Source: Phyllobacterium endophyticum (GTDB lineage Bacteria; Pseudomonadota; Alphaproteobacteria; Rhizobiales; Rhizobiaceae). From it: 64,000 nucleotides of DNA. A program made the translations under genes and the position numbers. Where the stretch lies: NCBI RefSeq assembly GCF_003010935.1, contig NZ_PGGN01000001.1, positions 558,001 through 622,000 on the forward strand. The letters run 5' to 3'. Of the stretch, positions 17,475 through 25,997 are shown piece by piece; position 1 is the stretch's first letter; every line of letters begins with the position of its first letter. The notes beneath the pieces were generated by a model that saw only the letters and a list, made by a program, of their open reading frames with translations, ran no database searches and had not been told where the DNA came from.

Positions 17475-18479
17475 CTAAGGAACGAGAAAACCTTGCCCCA
17501 GCGGATCATCGTCCTCAACGATGTACTCTGCCCGACCGCTATAATAGGCGCGACCGGAAACGCGTGCGGTGATGGCGTCGAATTCCCCGGCCTTCGTTTT
17601 TGAGGCAATAAAGCCTGCAAAGCGTGAACCAACGATGCTTTCGAAGATTCGAGCGTTTCCTTCATGTATCTGGCCCCGGGCGTGCATCGCAGCCAACCGC
17701 GCGGTCACGCCCGATCCGGTCGGAGAGCGATCTAGTTGTCCATCGGCAAAGATGCAGGCGTTTTTTGTCGGGGCCTCGTTCCAGTCATCGGCACCATCTG
17801 TCAGGATCGATCCATAAAGAAATGCCAGGTCTTTGTGGTCCGGGTGGTCGATTTGCACCGCATCCTTCACGGCCTCCGTAAGGGTAGTGGCAGCACGTAC
17901 GAATTCTCCTGCCGCGTTGCGTCCGAACTCGAGACCAAACTGATTGCAATCGGCCAAGGCATAAAACGCCCCTCCATATGCCACATCGAAACTGATCAAG
18001 CCGAAGCCTGGCAGTTCCACGCTCTGATCCCGGGCAAACAGGAACGCAGGCACGCTCTCGAACGAAACGCCACCGGATTTTCCGTCGCGCACCTCGACCG
18101 ATGCGACCACCATGCCACACGGGCATTCAATGTGTACCGTCGTCACCGGGTCGACTTTGGCTACTATGCCATAGTCGACGGCATAGCGCCCAAGCGCGAT
18201 AATGGCGTGGCCGCACATGGTGGAATAACCTTCATTGTGCATGAAAAGCACTGCCAGGTCGGCTCCCGGCAGGTCGGGCTCTACCAGAACGGCGCCATAC
18301 ATGTCGAAATGGCCGCGCGGCTCGAATATCAGGATCTTGCGCAGATGATCCAGCCTGTCACGAACATAGGCGCGTTTTTCAAGGATCGTGCTCTTGGGTA
18401 GTTTCGGATAACCGGCAGTGACGATTCGCAAGGGTTCGCCGCCCGTGTGCATGTCGATGACAGTCAGCGTCTCGGCCAT
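17475..18479 (-). CDS. Proline racemase-family enzyme, likely trans-3-hydroxy-L-proline dehydratase
   Basis: The product is 334 residues. The first catalytic Cys is present in STMCGHAI (Cys89). The second catalytic position, Cys in proline racemase and 4-hydroxyproline epimerase, is Thr254 in DRSPTGSGVTARLA. The Cys/Thr pair is the mark of trans-3-hydroxy-L-proline dehydratases, which make delta1-pyrroline-2-carboxylate. The N-terminus VIDMHTGGEPLRI is also typical. The start codon overlaps the stop of the upstream HAD gene by one base (TGATG), so HAD and dehydratase are coupled. No pyrroline-2-carboxylate reductase or transporter is seen nearby. Confidence 0.85.
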   Translation of the reverse strand: MAETLTVIDMHTGGEPLRIVTAGYPKLPKSTILEKRAYVRDRLDHLRKILIFEPRGHFDMYGAVLVEPDLPGADLAVLFMHNEGYSTMCGHAIIALGRYAVDYGIVAKVDPVTTVHIECPCGMVVASVEVRDGKSGGVSFESVPAFLFARDQSVELPGFGLISFDVAYGGAFYALADCNQFGLEFGRNAAGEFVRAATTLTEAVKDAVQIDHPDHKDLAFLYGSILTDGADDWNEAPTKNACIFADGQLDRSPTGSGVTARLAAMHARGQIHEGNARIFESIVGSRFAGFIASKTKAGEFDAITARVSGRAYYSGRAEYIVEDDDPLGQGFLVP

Positions 18480-19138
18480 CAGGCTGCTAGCCCCAGCATC
18501 GCGGGCAGTTTTCGCATGTCATCGAAGAGGATGCCGCCTGCGGCAGTCAGCCCCTCGTGATCCGCATGTTTGTCGCCGCAATAGGAAAACACGCGCATGC
18601 CGGCCGCCGTGCCGGCCCTGGTTCCTGCGACACTATCCTCGATAACGACAGACCGGGACGGCTCATGGCCCATTTCCCTAGCCGCGTGCAGAAACAGGTC
18701 GGGGAAAGGTTTGCCTCGGGCTACCATCGAGGCACTGTAGAGCACATCGCGGAAATGGTCTATCAGCCCCGTTTTCCCCAGGGTTATGTGCATTTTCTCA
18801 ACATTCGCCGACGAAGCGACACAGTATGGAAGCTCTGCCTGTTTCACCGCAGCGATGACTTCCTCGATATGAGGGATGGCTTCGACACCGTTTTCGAAGA
18901 TGATCGGTATGGCCTTGTACCAGCGATCAACGAAATCGTCGCCAAGCACGTACCCCTCGCTCTCGACCTTTTCCTTCACTGCACGCATCGGCATGCCGCA
19001 GAAGTCCCTGCGGACGGCCTCGAAAGTGGTCGCGTATCCGGAAGCGCACAGCATTTCAACGAGGTGACGATTACCGAGCGTTTCCGTATCGACCAGCACC
19101 CCGTCACAGTCGAAAATCACCAGCTCCGGTCTCGTCAT
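18479..19138 (-). CDS. HAD-superfamily hydrolase (beta-phosphoglucomutase/phosphatase-like)
   Basis: The product is 219 residues from the ATG giving MTRPELVIFDCDGVLVDTE; the frame is open upstream to 19273 but into the next gene. HAD motif I DCDGVLVDTE (Asp10, Asp12), motif II VASSAN near residue 113, motif III Lys in the ARGKPFPDLF region and motif IV VIEDSVAGTRAG are all present. A helical cap lies between motifs I and II. The substrate is a phosphorylated small molecule that cannot be named. It lies between the PEP-mutase-like gene (4 bp upstream) and the hydroxyproline dehydratase gene. Confidence 0.88.
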   Translation of the reverse strand: MTRPELVIFDCDGVLVDTETLGNRHLVEMLCASGYATTFEAVRRDFCGMPMRAVKEKVESEGYVLGDDFVDRWYKAIPIIFENGVEAIPHIEEVIAAVKQAELPYCVASSANVEKMHITLGKTGLIDHFRDVLYSASMVARGKPFPDLFLHAAREMGHEPSRSVVIEDSVAGTRAGTAAGMRVFSYCGDKHADHEGLTAAGGILFDDMRKLPAMLGLAA

Positions 19139-19142
19139 TATT

Positions 19143-19961
19143 TCAGATGTCCTTGTTCGCGCCCTGCGAAAACAGTTGCTGCAATTCCCCGAAGGGCATG
19201 GCGCGGTCGCCAAACGCGAAAGTACCTTTGTCCAGCATCTCGTGCGCTGCGTCGCGAACCGCGGCGAAGGCAATGGTGGTCAGTCGAGGGCCAATGGAAA
19301 CGCGCTTGACCCCGGCTTCGGCAAGCTGCGCGACCGTAAACGCCGGCAGGGCCATCACATTGACGGGTTTGGAGACGGAGGAGCATATTTGGCGGATGTG
19401 GTTGATATCGCCTATGCCCGGCGCATAGAGGACATTCGCGCCAGCCGCTTCAAACGCCTGCAACCGCCGGATCGTGTCTTCGAGGTCTGGCCTGCCGTGC
19501 AAAAAGTTTTCGGCGCGGGCGGTGAAGACGAAATCGCCTTTCAGTGCCTTGGCAGCTTCGCTCGCTGCTGCCACCCGCTCGACCGCAAGCGAGAAATCAT
19601 AAATCGGATTGCGATCGTCGCCCGAATAATCTTCGATAGAACACCCGGCGAGCCCGGCCGCCTCCGCTGCGAAGATCGTCTCGCCAGCGCTATCCGGGCT
19701 GTCGCCCTTGCCTTTTTCCAGATCGGCATTGACGGGAAGGCCGGTTGCGGAAACGAGATCCTTGCAATGGTTTATCATCATGTCGAAAGGCACGGCCCCA
19801 TCGGGCAGCCCGCGTGAAAACGCAAACCCGGCACTGCTGGTTGCGAGTGCCTTGAATCCGAGAGACGCCAGGAACATCGTCGTCCCGGGGTCCCACGGAT
19901 TAGGCATGAGGAAAGTCCCGGAAGCTTCATGCAGCTCGCGAAAAGCCCTGCCTTTGTCCAT
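19143..19961 (-). CDS. Isocitrate lyase/PEP mutase-superfamily protein
   Basis: The product is 272 residues with a (beta/alpha)8 barrel. The N-terminal FLMPNPWDPGTTMFLASLGFKALATSSAG, VNADLEKGKG (metal-binding Asp/Glu region), AGCSIEDYSGD and FTARAENFL segments match the oxaloacetate decarboxylase/2-methylisocitrate lyase-like branch. The KKCGH motif of true isocitrate lyases is absent, so the activity is open: a C-C or P-C lyase on a small oxo-acid. It is the first gene of the 19.96-17.48 kb three-gene minus-strand set. Confidence 0.85.
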   Translation of the reverse strand: MDKGRAFRELHEASGTFLMPNPWDPGTTMFLASLGFKALATSSAGFAFSRGLPDGAVPFDMMINHCKDLVSATGLPVNADLEKGKGDSPDSAGETIFAAEAAGLAGCSIEDYSGDDRNPIYDFSLAVERVAAASEAAKALKGDFVFTARAENFLHGRPDLEDTIRRLQAFEAAGANVLYAPGIGDINHIRQICSSVSKPVNVMALPAFTVAQLAEAGVKRVSIGPRLTTIAFAAVRDAAHEMLDKGTFAFGDRAMPFGELQQLFSQGANKDI

Positions 19962-19991
19962 GACGACCTCCCGGTGCGGATGTCCTACATT

Positions 19992-20477
19992 CTAGGACGT
20001 GCCTGTTGAACCAAAGCCCCCGGCGCCCCGGGCCGTATCGCTGGCATGCTGCCGTTCTTCGACATCTAGCTGCACGACCGGAGCAAGGACGACTTGCGCA
20101 ATTCGCATGCCGCGCGTCACATAGAAATCGTCATCGCCGAGATTGATCAACAACACTTTTACCTCACCCCGGTAGTCTGAATCAATCGTTCCAGGAGTAT
20201 TCAGGCATGTAATTCCGTTCTTCAGCGCCAGGCCTGAACGCGGCCGGACCTGCGCTTCGAAACCCTGCGGAATTTCGAAAATCAAGCCGCTGGGCACCAA
20301 TGCCCTGCGACCCGGCAAAAGTAGCAATGGCCGGTCTTCCGGCACAGCTGCGCGCAGGTCCATGCCGGCGGAGCCTGCAGTCTCATAAGCGGGAAGCTCA
20401 AGGTCCTGACCGTGTGGCAACCGGACGATACCGAGAGCGGGGTTCTTATAGCGAACGGAATCGGATATTTTGGACAT
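19992..20477 (-). CDS. dut: dUTP diphosphatase
   Basis: The product is 161 residues. It hydrolyses dUTP to dUMP and PPi, keeping uracil out of DNA and supplying thymidylate synthesis. The five family motifs are visible: AGMDLRA, the [12 protein letters not shown] phosphate-binding segment, [16 protein letters not shown] with the catalytic Asp, [10 protein letters not shown], and the C-terminal arm GAGGFGSTG. It is a homotrimer in this family. It follows the coaBC region in the group's usual order but is separated from it here by about 4 kb of other genes. Confidence 0.96.
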   Translation of the reverse strand: MSKISDSVRYKNPALGIVRLPHGQDLELPAYETAGSAGMDLRAAVPEDRPLLLLPGRRALVPSGLIFEIPQGFEAQVRPRSGLALKNGITCLNTPGTIDSDYRGEVKVLLINLGDDDFYVTRGMRIAQVVLAPVVQLDVEERQHASDTARGAGGFGSTGTS

Positions 20478-20692
20478 GAAAAGACCTTTTTCACCAGACG
20501 GCGGTCGGGGTCAACTCACAAGATATGAAGGGTGCCTGGTTTGCACATAATACGCACCAGCCACGCGGCTGCCGTCGGGCTGATGGGACCCCCTGCATCA
20601 TTGCATACAGCGGCTGACAATCAACCATCGACTGCAAGGCTCGCTGCTGATAGAAGGCGCGCTAACCTTCCTCCACCGAGTTTGAGCTTTCA

Positions 20693-22282
20693 ATGTCTTC
20701 TGCCGACCATCCTGTTTCCAAGCGCCGTACTTTTGCGATCATCGCCCACCCTGACGCCGGTAAAACCACGCTCACCGAAAAGCTGTTGTTGTTCGGCGGG
20801 GCAATTCAGCTTGCAGGCGAGGTCAAGGCCAAGAAGGACCGCATCCAAACCCGCTCCGATTGGATGAACATAGAGCGTGACCGCGGTATCTCGGTCGTCA
20901 CCTCGGTCATGACGTTCGAGTATAGAGACTGCATCTTCAATCTGCTCGATACGCCCGGTCACGAGGACTTTGCCGATGATACCTACCGCACCCTGACTGC
21001 CGTCGACAGCGCAGTCATGGTCATCGATGCCGCCAAGGGTATCGAAGCCAGAACCCTCAAACTCTTCGAAGTATGCCGCATGCGCGACATACCTATCGTC
21101 ACCTTCATCAACAAAATGGACCGTGAAAGCCGCGATCCCTACGAAATTCTTGATGAGATCGAGCAGAAGCTCGCGCTGGACACTGCCCCGATCACTTGGC
21201 CCATCGGCCGCGCCAAGAGCTTTGCCGGTACTTACAATCTGCAGAACAACACCGTCCGCCGCCGTGATGAGGAAGAGGTCCCGACGCCGGTCAACGGCCC
21301 GGAATCCCCTGCGGCGTCCGGTCTTTTGCCCGACAATGAGCGGCAGGCCTGGATCGACGAAGTGACGCTGGCACGCGATGCCTGCAACCCGTTTGATCTT
21401 CAGGCCTTCCGCGAGGGGCATCTCACGCCGGTATATTTCGGGTCAGCCCTGCGAAATTACGGCGTGCGCGATCTCATCGAGGCCTTCTGTGACTATGGAC
21501 CAAGCCCGCGCGCGCAAGATGCCGACACGCGCAAGGTCGAGGCGACTGAAAACAGGATGACCGGATTCGTCTTCAAGATTCAGGCGAACATGGACCCCAA
21601 TCACCGCGACCGCATTGCATTTCTGCGTGTCTGCTCGGGAAAGCTGTCGCGCGGCATGAAGGCCAAGCTTGTGCGAACCGGCAAGCCCATGAGCTTGTCT
21701 GCACCGCAATTCTTCTTTGCGCGCAGCCGCCAGATTGCCGATGAGGCCTGGGCAGGCGATGTGGTCGGAATCCCCAATCACGGGACGCTGCGTATCGGCG
21801 ACACATTGACCGAGGGCGAAGACCTTCTGTTCCGCGGGGTGCCGAACTTTGCACCGGAAATCCTTCGCCGCGTGCGGCTCGACGATGCCATGAAGGCGAA
21901 GAAGTTGCGCGAAGCATTGCAGCAGATGGCGGAGGAGGGCGTGGTCCAGCTCTTCCTGCCGGATGATGGCTCCCCTGCTATTGTCGGCGTCGTCGGCGCG
22001 TTGCAGATCGATGTCCTGACCGAACGGCTCAAGGTGGAGTATACCCTGCCTGTCGGCTTCGAACCAGCCCGCTTTACCGTCGCGCGCTGGATTTCAGCCG
22101 ACGATCCGGCCGAGTTGCAGCGCTTTATCAATGCGCATCGCGCCGATATCGCGCACGATCTTGACAATGATCCGGTCTTTCTCGCCCAGAATACCTTCTC
22201 GCTGTCTTATGAAGCGGAACGCTGGAAAGCGATCCGCTTCGCCGCGATCAAGGATTATCAGGTTCGAGACAAGGCGGCCTGA
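20693..22282 (+). CDS. prfC: Peptide chain release factor 3
   Basis: The product is 529 residues. It is a translational GTPase that removes RF1/RF2 from the ribosome after termination. G-motifs are G1 AHPDAGKTTLTEK, G2/G3 region DRGISVVTS and DTPGHEDFADDTYR, and G4 NKMDR. Domains II and III follow (SGKLSRGMKAKLVRTGK; HGTLRIGDTLTEGE). The RF3-specific VEYTLPVGFE segment near residue 450 separates it from EF-G. The last 25 bp overlap the end of the convergent acyl-CoA ligase gene. Confidence 0.95.
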   Translation: MSSADHPVSKRRTFAIIAHPDAGKTTLTEKLLLFGGAIQLAGEVKAKKDRIQTRSDWMNIERDRGISVVTSVMTFEYRDCIFNLLDTPGHEDFADDTYRTLTAVDSAVMVIDAAKGIEARTLKLFEVCRMRDIPIVTFINKMDRESRDPYEILDEIEQKLALDTAPITWPIGRAKSFAGTYNLQNNTVRRRDEEEVPTPVNGPESPAASGLLPDNERQAWIDEVTLARDACNPFDLQAFREGHLTPVYFGSALRNYGVRDLIEAFCDYGPSPRAQDADTRKVEATENRMTGFVFKIQANMDPNHRDRIAFLRVCSGKLSRGMKAKLVRTGKPMSLSAPQFFFARSRQIADEAWAGDVVGIPNHGTLRIGDTLTEGEDLLFRGVPNFAPEILRRVRLDDAMKAKKLREALQQMAEEGVVQLFLPDDGSPAIVGVVGALQIDVLTERLKVEYTLPVGFEPARFTVARWISADDPAELQRFINAHRADIAHDLDNDPVFLAQNTFSLSYEAERWKAIRFAAIKDYQVRDKAA

Positions 22283-24075
22283 TCCGCATCGCGCAACTCG
22301 CGCCGCAGAATTTTGCCCACGTTGCTTTTCGGTAGTTCGTCGCGGAATTCGACGGAACGCGGGCGTTTGTAATTGGTCAGCCGCTCGGCACAGAAAGCTT
22401 TCACCGCTTCTTCGGTAAGCGCCGGGTCCTTGCGGACAATGAAGAGCTTGACCACTTCACCTGAATTCTCATTTGCCATCGCGACAGCCGCCGCTTCGGC
22501 CACGCCGGGGTGTTCCATCACCACCTCTTCGATCTCGTTCGGAAAGACATTGAACCCGGAAACGAGGATCATGTCCTTCTTGCGATCGACGATTTTGACG
22601 TATCCGCGATCGTCCATATAGCCGACGTCACCGGTGCGGAAGAAGCCGTCCTTCGTCATGACCTTCTCAGTTTCGTCGGGGCGATTCCAATATCCTGCCA
22701 TCACCTGCGGACCGCGAATGCAGATTTCACCAGCTTCCATCAAGGGAAGCTCGATTCCATCGTCGTCGCGGATGGAAAAATCCGTCGAGGACAGGGGCAC
22801 CCCCACGCTACCGGAAAATTCAGTGATGTTCAGCGGGTTCGCAGATGCCACGGGCGAAGTTTCCGACAGACCATATCCTTCGATGATCACGCAGCCGGTC
22901 ATTTCTTGCCAGCGATCGGCAATGGCTTTCGGCAGAGCCATGCCGCCGCTGAATGTGATCAGGAGGTGCTTGAAGTCCAGCTTGCGGAAATCCGCATTGT
23001 TCATCAGCCCGTTGAACAACGTGCTCAGGCCAGGGAAAAAGTGGTAAGGCTGTTTCTGCAAGACTTTCACAAACCCGGGTATGTCGCGCGGATTGGGAAT
23101 AAGGATATTATTGGCGCCCTGCTCGATGCCGATCATTGCATTCACAGTGAGGGCGAAAATATGATAGAGCGGCAGCGCGCACATATAGATCAGGTTCTCG
23201 GGGCGCCCCTTGAGCTTGAACCCGACATCGCACCACAACTTCATCTGCGTCAGGTTGGCAAGTATATTGCCATGCGTAAGGGTTGCACCCTTGGAGATGC
23301 CGGTCGTGCCGCCAGTATACTGCAGAAAAGCAACATCCCCCTGGCTCGCCTCGACAGTCTTGAAACGGAGGGATGCGCCCTTGGCCAAGGCGGCCTTGAA
23401 TGGCGTATGCCCTGGCAAGGCAAAAGCCGGAACCATCTTTTTGACCCGCCTGACAACGAAGTTGACCAGATGGCCCTTGACGCCCAGCATATCGCCCATC
23501 GTTGCGACGACCACATGTTGCACGGACGTCTTCGTGATAACCTTCGCCAGCGTCGCGGCAAAATTTTCCAGAATGATGATGGCTTTCGCGCCGCTGTCTT
23601 TCAACTGATGTTCGAGTTCGCGCGGGGTATAGAGCGGGTTGACGTTTACGACGATCAAACCTGCTCGCAAGATCGCGGCGATAGCAACGGGATATTGCAG
23701 GACATTGGGCATCATGATCGCAACGCGATCGCCCTTGACCAATCCCCGTGACTGTAGCCATGCAGCAAAAGCAATCGAGCGGGTGTCGAGTTCGGCATAG
23801 GACAAAGGCTTGCCAAGGCAGGTGAAAGCGGCTTTCCCAGGGTTTCGCTTAAACGCTTTGTCGAAGAAATCGCCGAGGGACGTATACTCCGAAGCTGGAA
23901 TTTCTGCTGGCACGCCGTCGGGATAAGACTTCACCCACATTTTGGGCGTGGGCATGGGGGCGTTGGCGGAGACCTTTACGGAAGCAGGCGCCTCGCTGTT
24001 TACTGATCTGTCGGCTGCTGCCTCGGCTTTTGTGCTGCTGGTGTTCTTTTTTGCCGGTGTCGTCTCTCGTGCCAT
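22258..24075 (-). CDS. fadD: Long-chain fatty-acid--CoA ligase
   Basis: The product is 605 residues, an ANL-superfamily adenylating enzyme that activates fatty acids to acyl-CoA. ATP-binding YTGGTTGISKGATLTHGN, the VIIEGYGLSETSP motif and TGDVGYMDDRGYVKIVDRKKD (hinge) with the C-terminal Lys in LPKSNVGKILRREL are all in place. The first 40 residues are a Lys/Ala/Ser-rich extension before PKMWVKSYPDGVPAEI, where most homologues begin. The start is supported by GGGGAGGA 8 nt upstream. A palindromic AACGTAAACGTAA-type site lies about 110 bp upstream. Chain-length range is not readable. Confidence 0.92.
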   Translation of the reverse strand: MARETTPAKKNTSSTKAEAAADRSVNSEAPASVKVSANAPMPTPKMWVKSYPDGVPAEIPASEYTSLGDFFDKAFKRNPGKAAFTCLGKPLSYAELDTRSIAFAAWLQSRGLVKGDRVAIMMPNVLQYPVAIAAILRAGLIVVNVNPLYTPRELEHQLKDSGAKAIIILENFAATLAKVITKTSVQHVVVATMGDMLGVKGHLVNFVVRRVKKMVPAFALPGHTPFKAALAKGASLRFKTVEASQGDVAFLQYTGGTTGISKGATLTHGNILANLTQMKLWCDVGFKLKGRPENLIYMCALPLYHIFALTVNAMIGIEQGANNILIPNPRDIPGFVKVLQKQPYHFFPGLSTLFNGLMNNADFRKLDFKHLLITFSGGMALPKAIADRWQEMTGCVIIEGYGLSETSPVASANPLNITEFSGSVGVPLSSTDFSIRDDDGIELPLMEAGEICIRGPQVMAGYWNRPDETEKVMTKDGFFRTGDVGYMDDRGYVKIVDRKKDMILVSGFNVFPNEIEEVVMEHPGVAEAAAVAMANENSGEVVKLFIVRKDPALTEEAVKAFCAERLTNYKRPRSVEFRDELPKSNVGKILRRELRDADQAALSRT

Positions 24076-24183
24076 GTTAATCCTCCCCGTTTAAAAATCA
24101 CTTGAACCATGCAACAGTTCCCAGCCTGCCACATGGTACTTAATATTCGTATCTAGAGCGAGAGCCCCAGGGCTTGCAAGTCT

Positions 24184-24205
24184 TTACATTAACGTAAACG
24201 TAAAA
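24184..24205 (-). promoter_or_regulatory. Candidate fatty-acid/branched-chain regulator site upstream of fadD
   Basis: The plus strand reads TTACATTAACGTAAACGTAA; on the fadD strand this contains TTTACGTTTACGTTAA (24189-24204), with two ACGT cores. The pattern resembles, from memory, motifs described for MerR-type LiuR and related acyl-CoA metabolism regulators in proteobacteria. It lies in the divergent gap between fadD and the antiporter gene, 109 bp from the fadD start. Confidence 0.45.
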
Positions 24206-24327
24206 ACATGATGAGGCTGTTTTTGTAGGATTCATCCAAAGGGCCTGTTCCCGGCACAAAGTTGCCAAGGTTCACCTCGACAAAGCGCCTGGCGTTCTTC
24301 ACTCTGCTTCGATCGAATTGGGTTCCC

Positions 24328-25962
24328 GTGGAAACAATAACCATTGTCCTCCTGATGTTACTGGCCGTCGTGGTCAGCGATTCCCTTATCCGCGTGTCGC
24401 CCGTTCCATTACCGCTGCCACTGGTTCAAATAGGGCTTGGTGCAGTAATTGCCTCCGTAACCAGCATCCGCGTCGAACTTGAACCCGACATCTTCTTCTT
24501 GCTGTTTTTGCCGCCGCTGCTGTTCCTCGATGGCTGGCGCATTCCCAAGGAAGGTCTATTCCGCGACAAGGGCATCATTCTCGAAATGGCGCTGGGGCTC
24601 GTCATATTCACAGTCGTCGGGCTGGGCTTTTTCGTTCACTGGATGATTCCATCCGTCCCGCTGCCGGTGGCGTTTGCCCTTGCGGCCATCCTTTCGCCTA
24701 CGGACCCGATTGCCGTTTCCGCCATTGCCGCGCGCGTGCCGATCCCATCGCGAATGATGCATATCCTGGAAGGCGAATCTCTGCTGAACGATGCGTCCGG
24801 ACTTGTCTGCATGCGCTTTGCCGTTGCAGCAATGCTCACGGGCACGTTTTCCCTTCCGCAAGCCTTCTTCACTTTTCTTTGGCTCGCCTTTGCCGGAATT
24901 GCCATTGGCGTCGGCGTCACCATCGGCGTCACGAAAGGCAAGGCCTTCCTGGCGCGTCACCTTGGCGAGGAGAGCGGGTCGCAGATACTGATCAGCCTTC
25001 TCATTCCCTTTGGTGCATATCTCCTGGCCGAGCACCTCCACGCGTCCGGCATCCTCGCGGCCGTGGCCGCTGGAATAACCATGAGCTATGCCGAGAATAC
25101 CGGTCAATCTCTTGCGCTGACAAGGGTGAGACGCGCAGCTGTCTGGGACACGGCGCAATTTGCCGCCAACGGTGCCATATTCGTGCTCTTGGGTGAGCAG
25201 CTTCCAAGCATTTTCATGGGTGCCGTCGAAAACGTGCAGCATGGCGGCGGCTCGAGTCCGTGGTGGCTGGGCGTCTATGTCGTTATTATCTATGCGGTCC
25301 TTGTGGCGTTGCGTTTCCTGTGGGTATGGGCTTCGTGGCGCATCGCCTTGTACCGCCCATTGAACCACGGCGGCGCCGCGGTCAAGCCTAGCTGGCGCCT
25401 CGTCGCCACCATGTCCTTTGCCGGCGTTCGCGGTGCTATCACCCTGGCTGGTATCCTGACGCTACCGCTCTTGCTCAATGATGGCACCTTGTTTCCTGCT
25501 CGCGATCTCGTGATATTTTTGGCGAGCGGCGTCATCATCCTGTCACTGATCACGGCAGGCATCTGCCTGCCGCGCCTGCTCCAGAATATCGACTTGCCGG
25601 TTGAGGACTCGCACCAGCGCGCCGAGGACTACGCGCGTATTGCGGCCGCGGAAGCCGCTATCATGGCCATCGAAAAAGCGCAGCACGATCTGGCCACCGG
25701 CCGCGCGGATGCAGATGCGTTCACAGACGTAGCTACGCAGATCATGGAACTATACCGCAAGCGCATAGACGGGCGCATGCACCTTGGCGAGGAACGCGAA
25801 CAGGCGGCACGAAGCGAGGAAATCGGCAAGCAGTTGCACATCACGGCGCTAAAGGCGGAGCGGCAGGAAATCTACCGGCTGGTGCGGGCGCGACGCCTGG
25901 AAAGTACGATCGCCAGCAAGATGGTGCGGGATATCGATTTGCTCGAAGCACGCTACGGTTGA
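24328..25962 (+). CDS. Na+/H+ antiporter (CPA1 family)
   Basis: The product is 544 residues from the GTG giving a protein beginning METITIVLLMLLAVVVSD, the usual family start; the open frame from 24262 adds an unlikely polar leader. There are about twelve membrane helices. The conserved transport segments ALAAILSPTDPIAVSA (with the essential Asp) and LEGESLLNDASGLV are clear, as is FAGVRGAITLAG. The C-terminal 150 residues are a helical, charged cytoplasmic tail. It exchanges protons for Na+ or K+ for pH and salt balance. It is transcribed divergently from fadD. Confidence 0.92.
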   Translation: METITIVLLMLLAVVVSDSLIRVSPVPLPLPLVQIGLGAVIASVTSIRVELEPDIFFLLFLPPLLFLDGWRIPKEGLFRDKGIILEMALGLVIFTVVGLGFFVHWMIPSVPLPVAFALAAILSPTDPIAVSAIAARVPIPSRMMHILEGESLLNDASGLVCMRFAVAAMLTGTFSLPQAFFTFLWLAFAGIAIGVGVTIGVTKGKAFLARHLGEESGSQILISLLIPFGAYLLAEHLHASGILAAVAAGITMSYAENTGQSLALTRVRRAAVWDTAQFAANGAIFVLLGEQLPSIFMGAVENVQHGGGSSPWWLGVYVVIIYAVLVALRFLWVWASWRIALYRPLNHGGAAVKPSWRLVATMSFAGVRGAITLAGILTLPLLLNDGTLFPARDLVIFLASGVIILSLITAGICLPRLLQNIDLPVEDSHQRAEDYARIAAAEAAIMAIEKAQHDLATGRADADAFTDVATQIMELYRKRIDGRMHLGEEREQAARSEEIGKQLHITALKAERQEIYRLVRARRLESTIASKMVRDIDLLEARYG

Positions 25963-25997
25963 ACCCTGGCAACCGCAGCGGAATACGTCGCGCGTCG

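Noticed and set aside
22510-23751. 413-residue plus-strand open frame
   Set aside because: It is antisense to the acyl-CoA ligase gene with its clear AMP-binding motifs; the His/Asp/Gln-rich translation is typical of a shadow frame.
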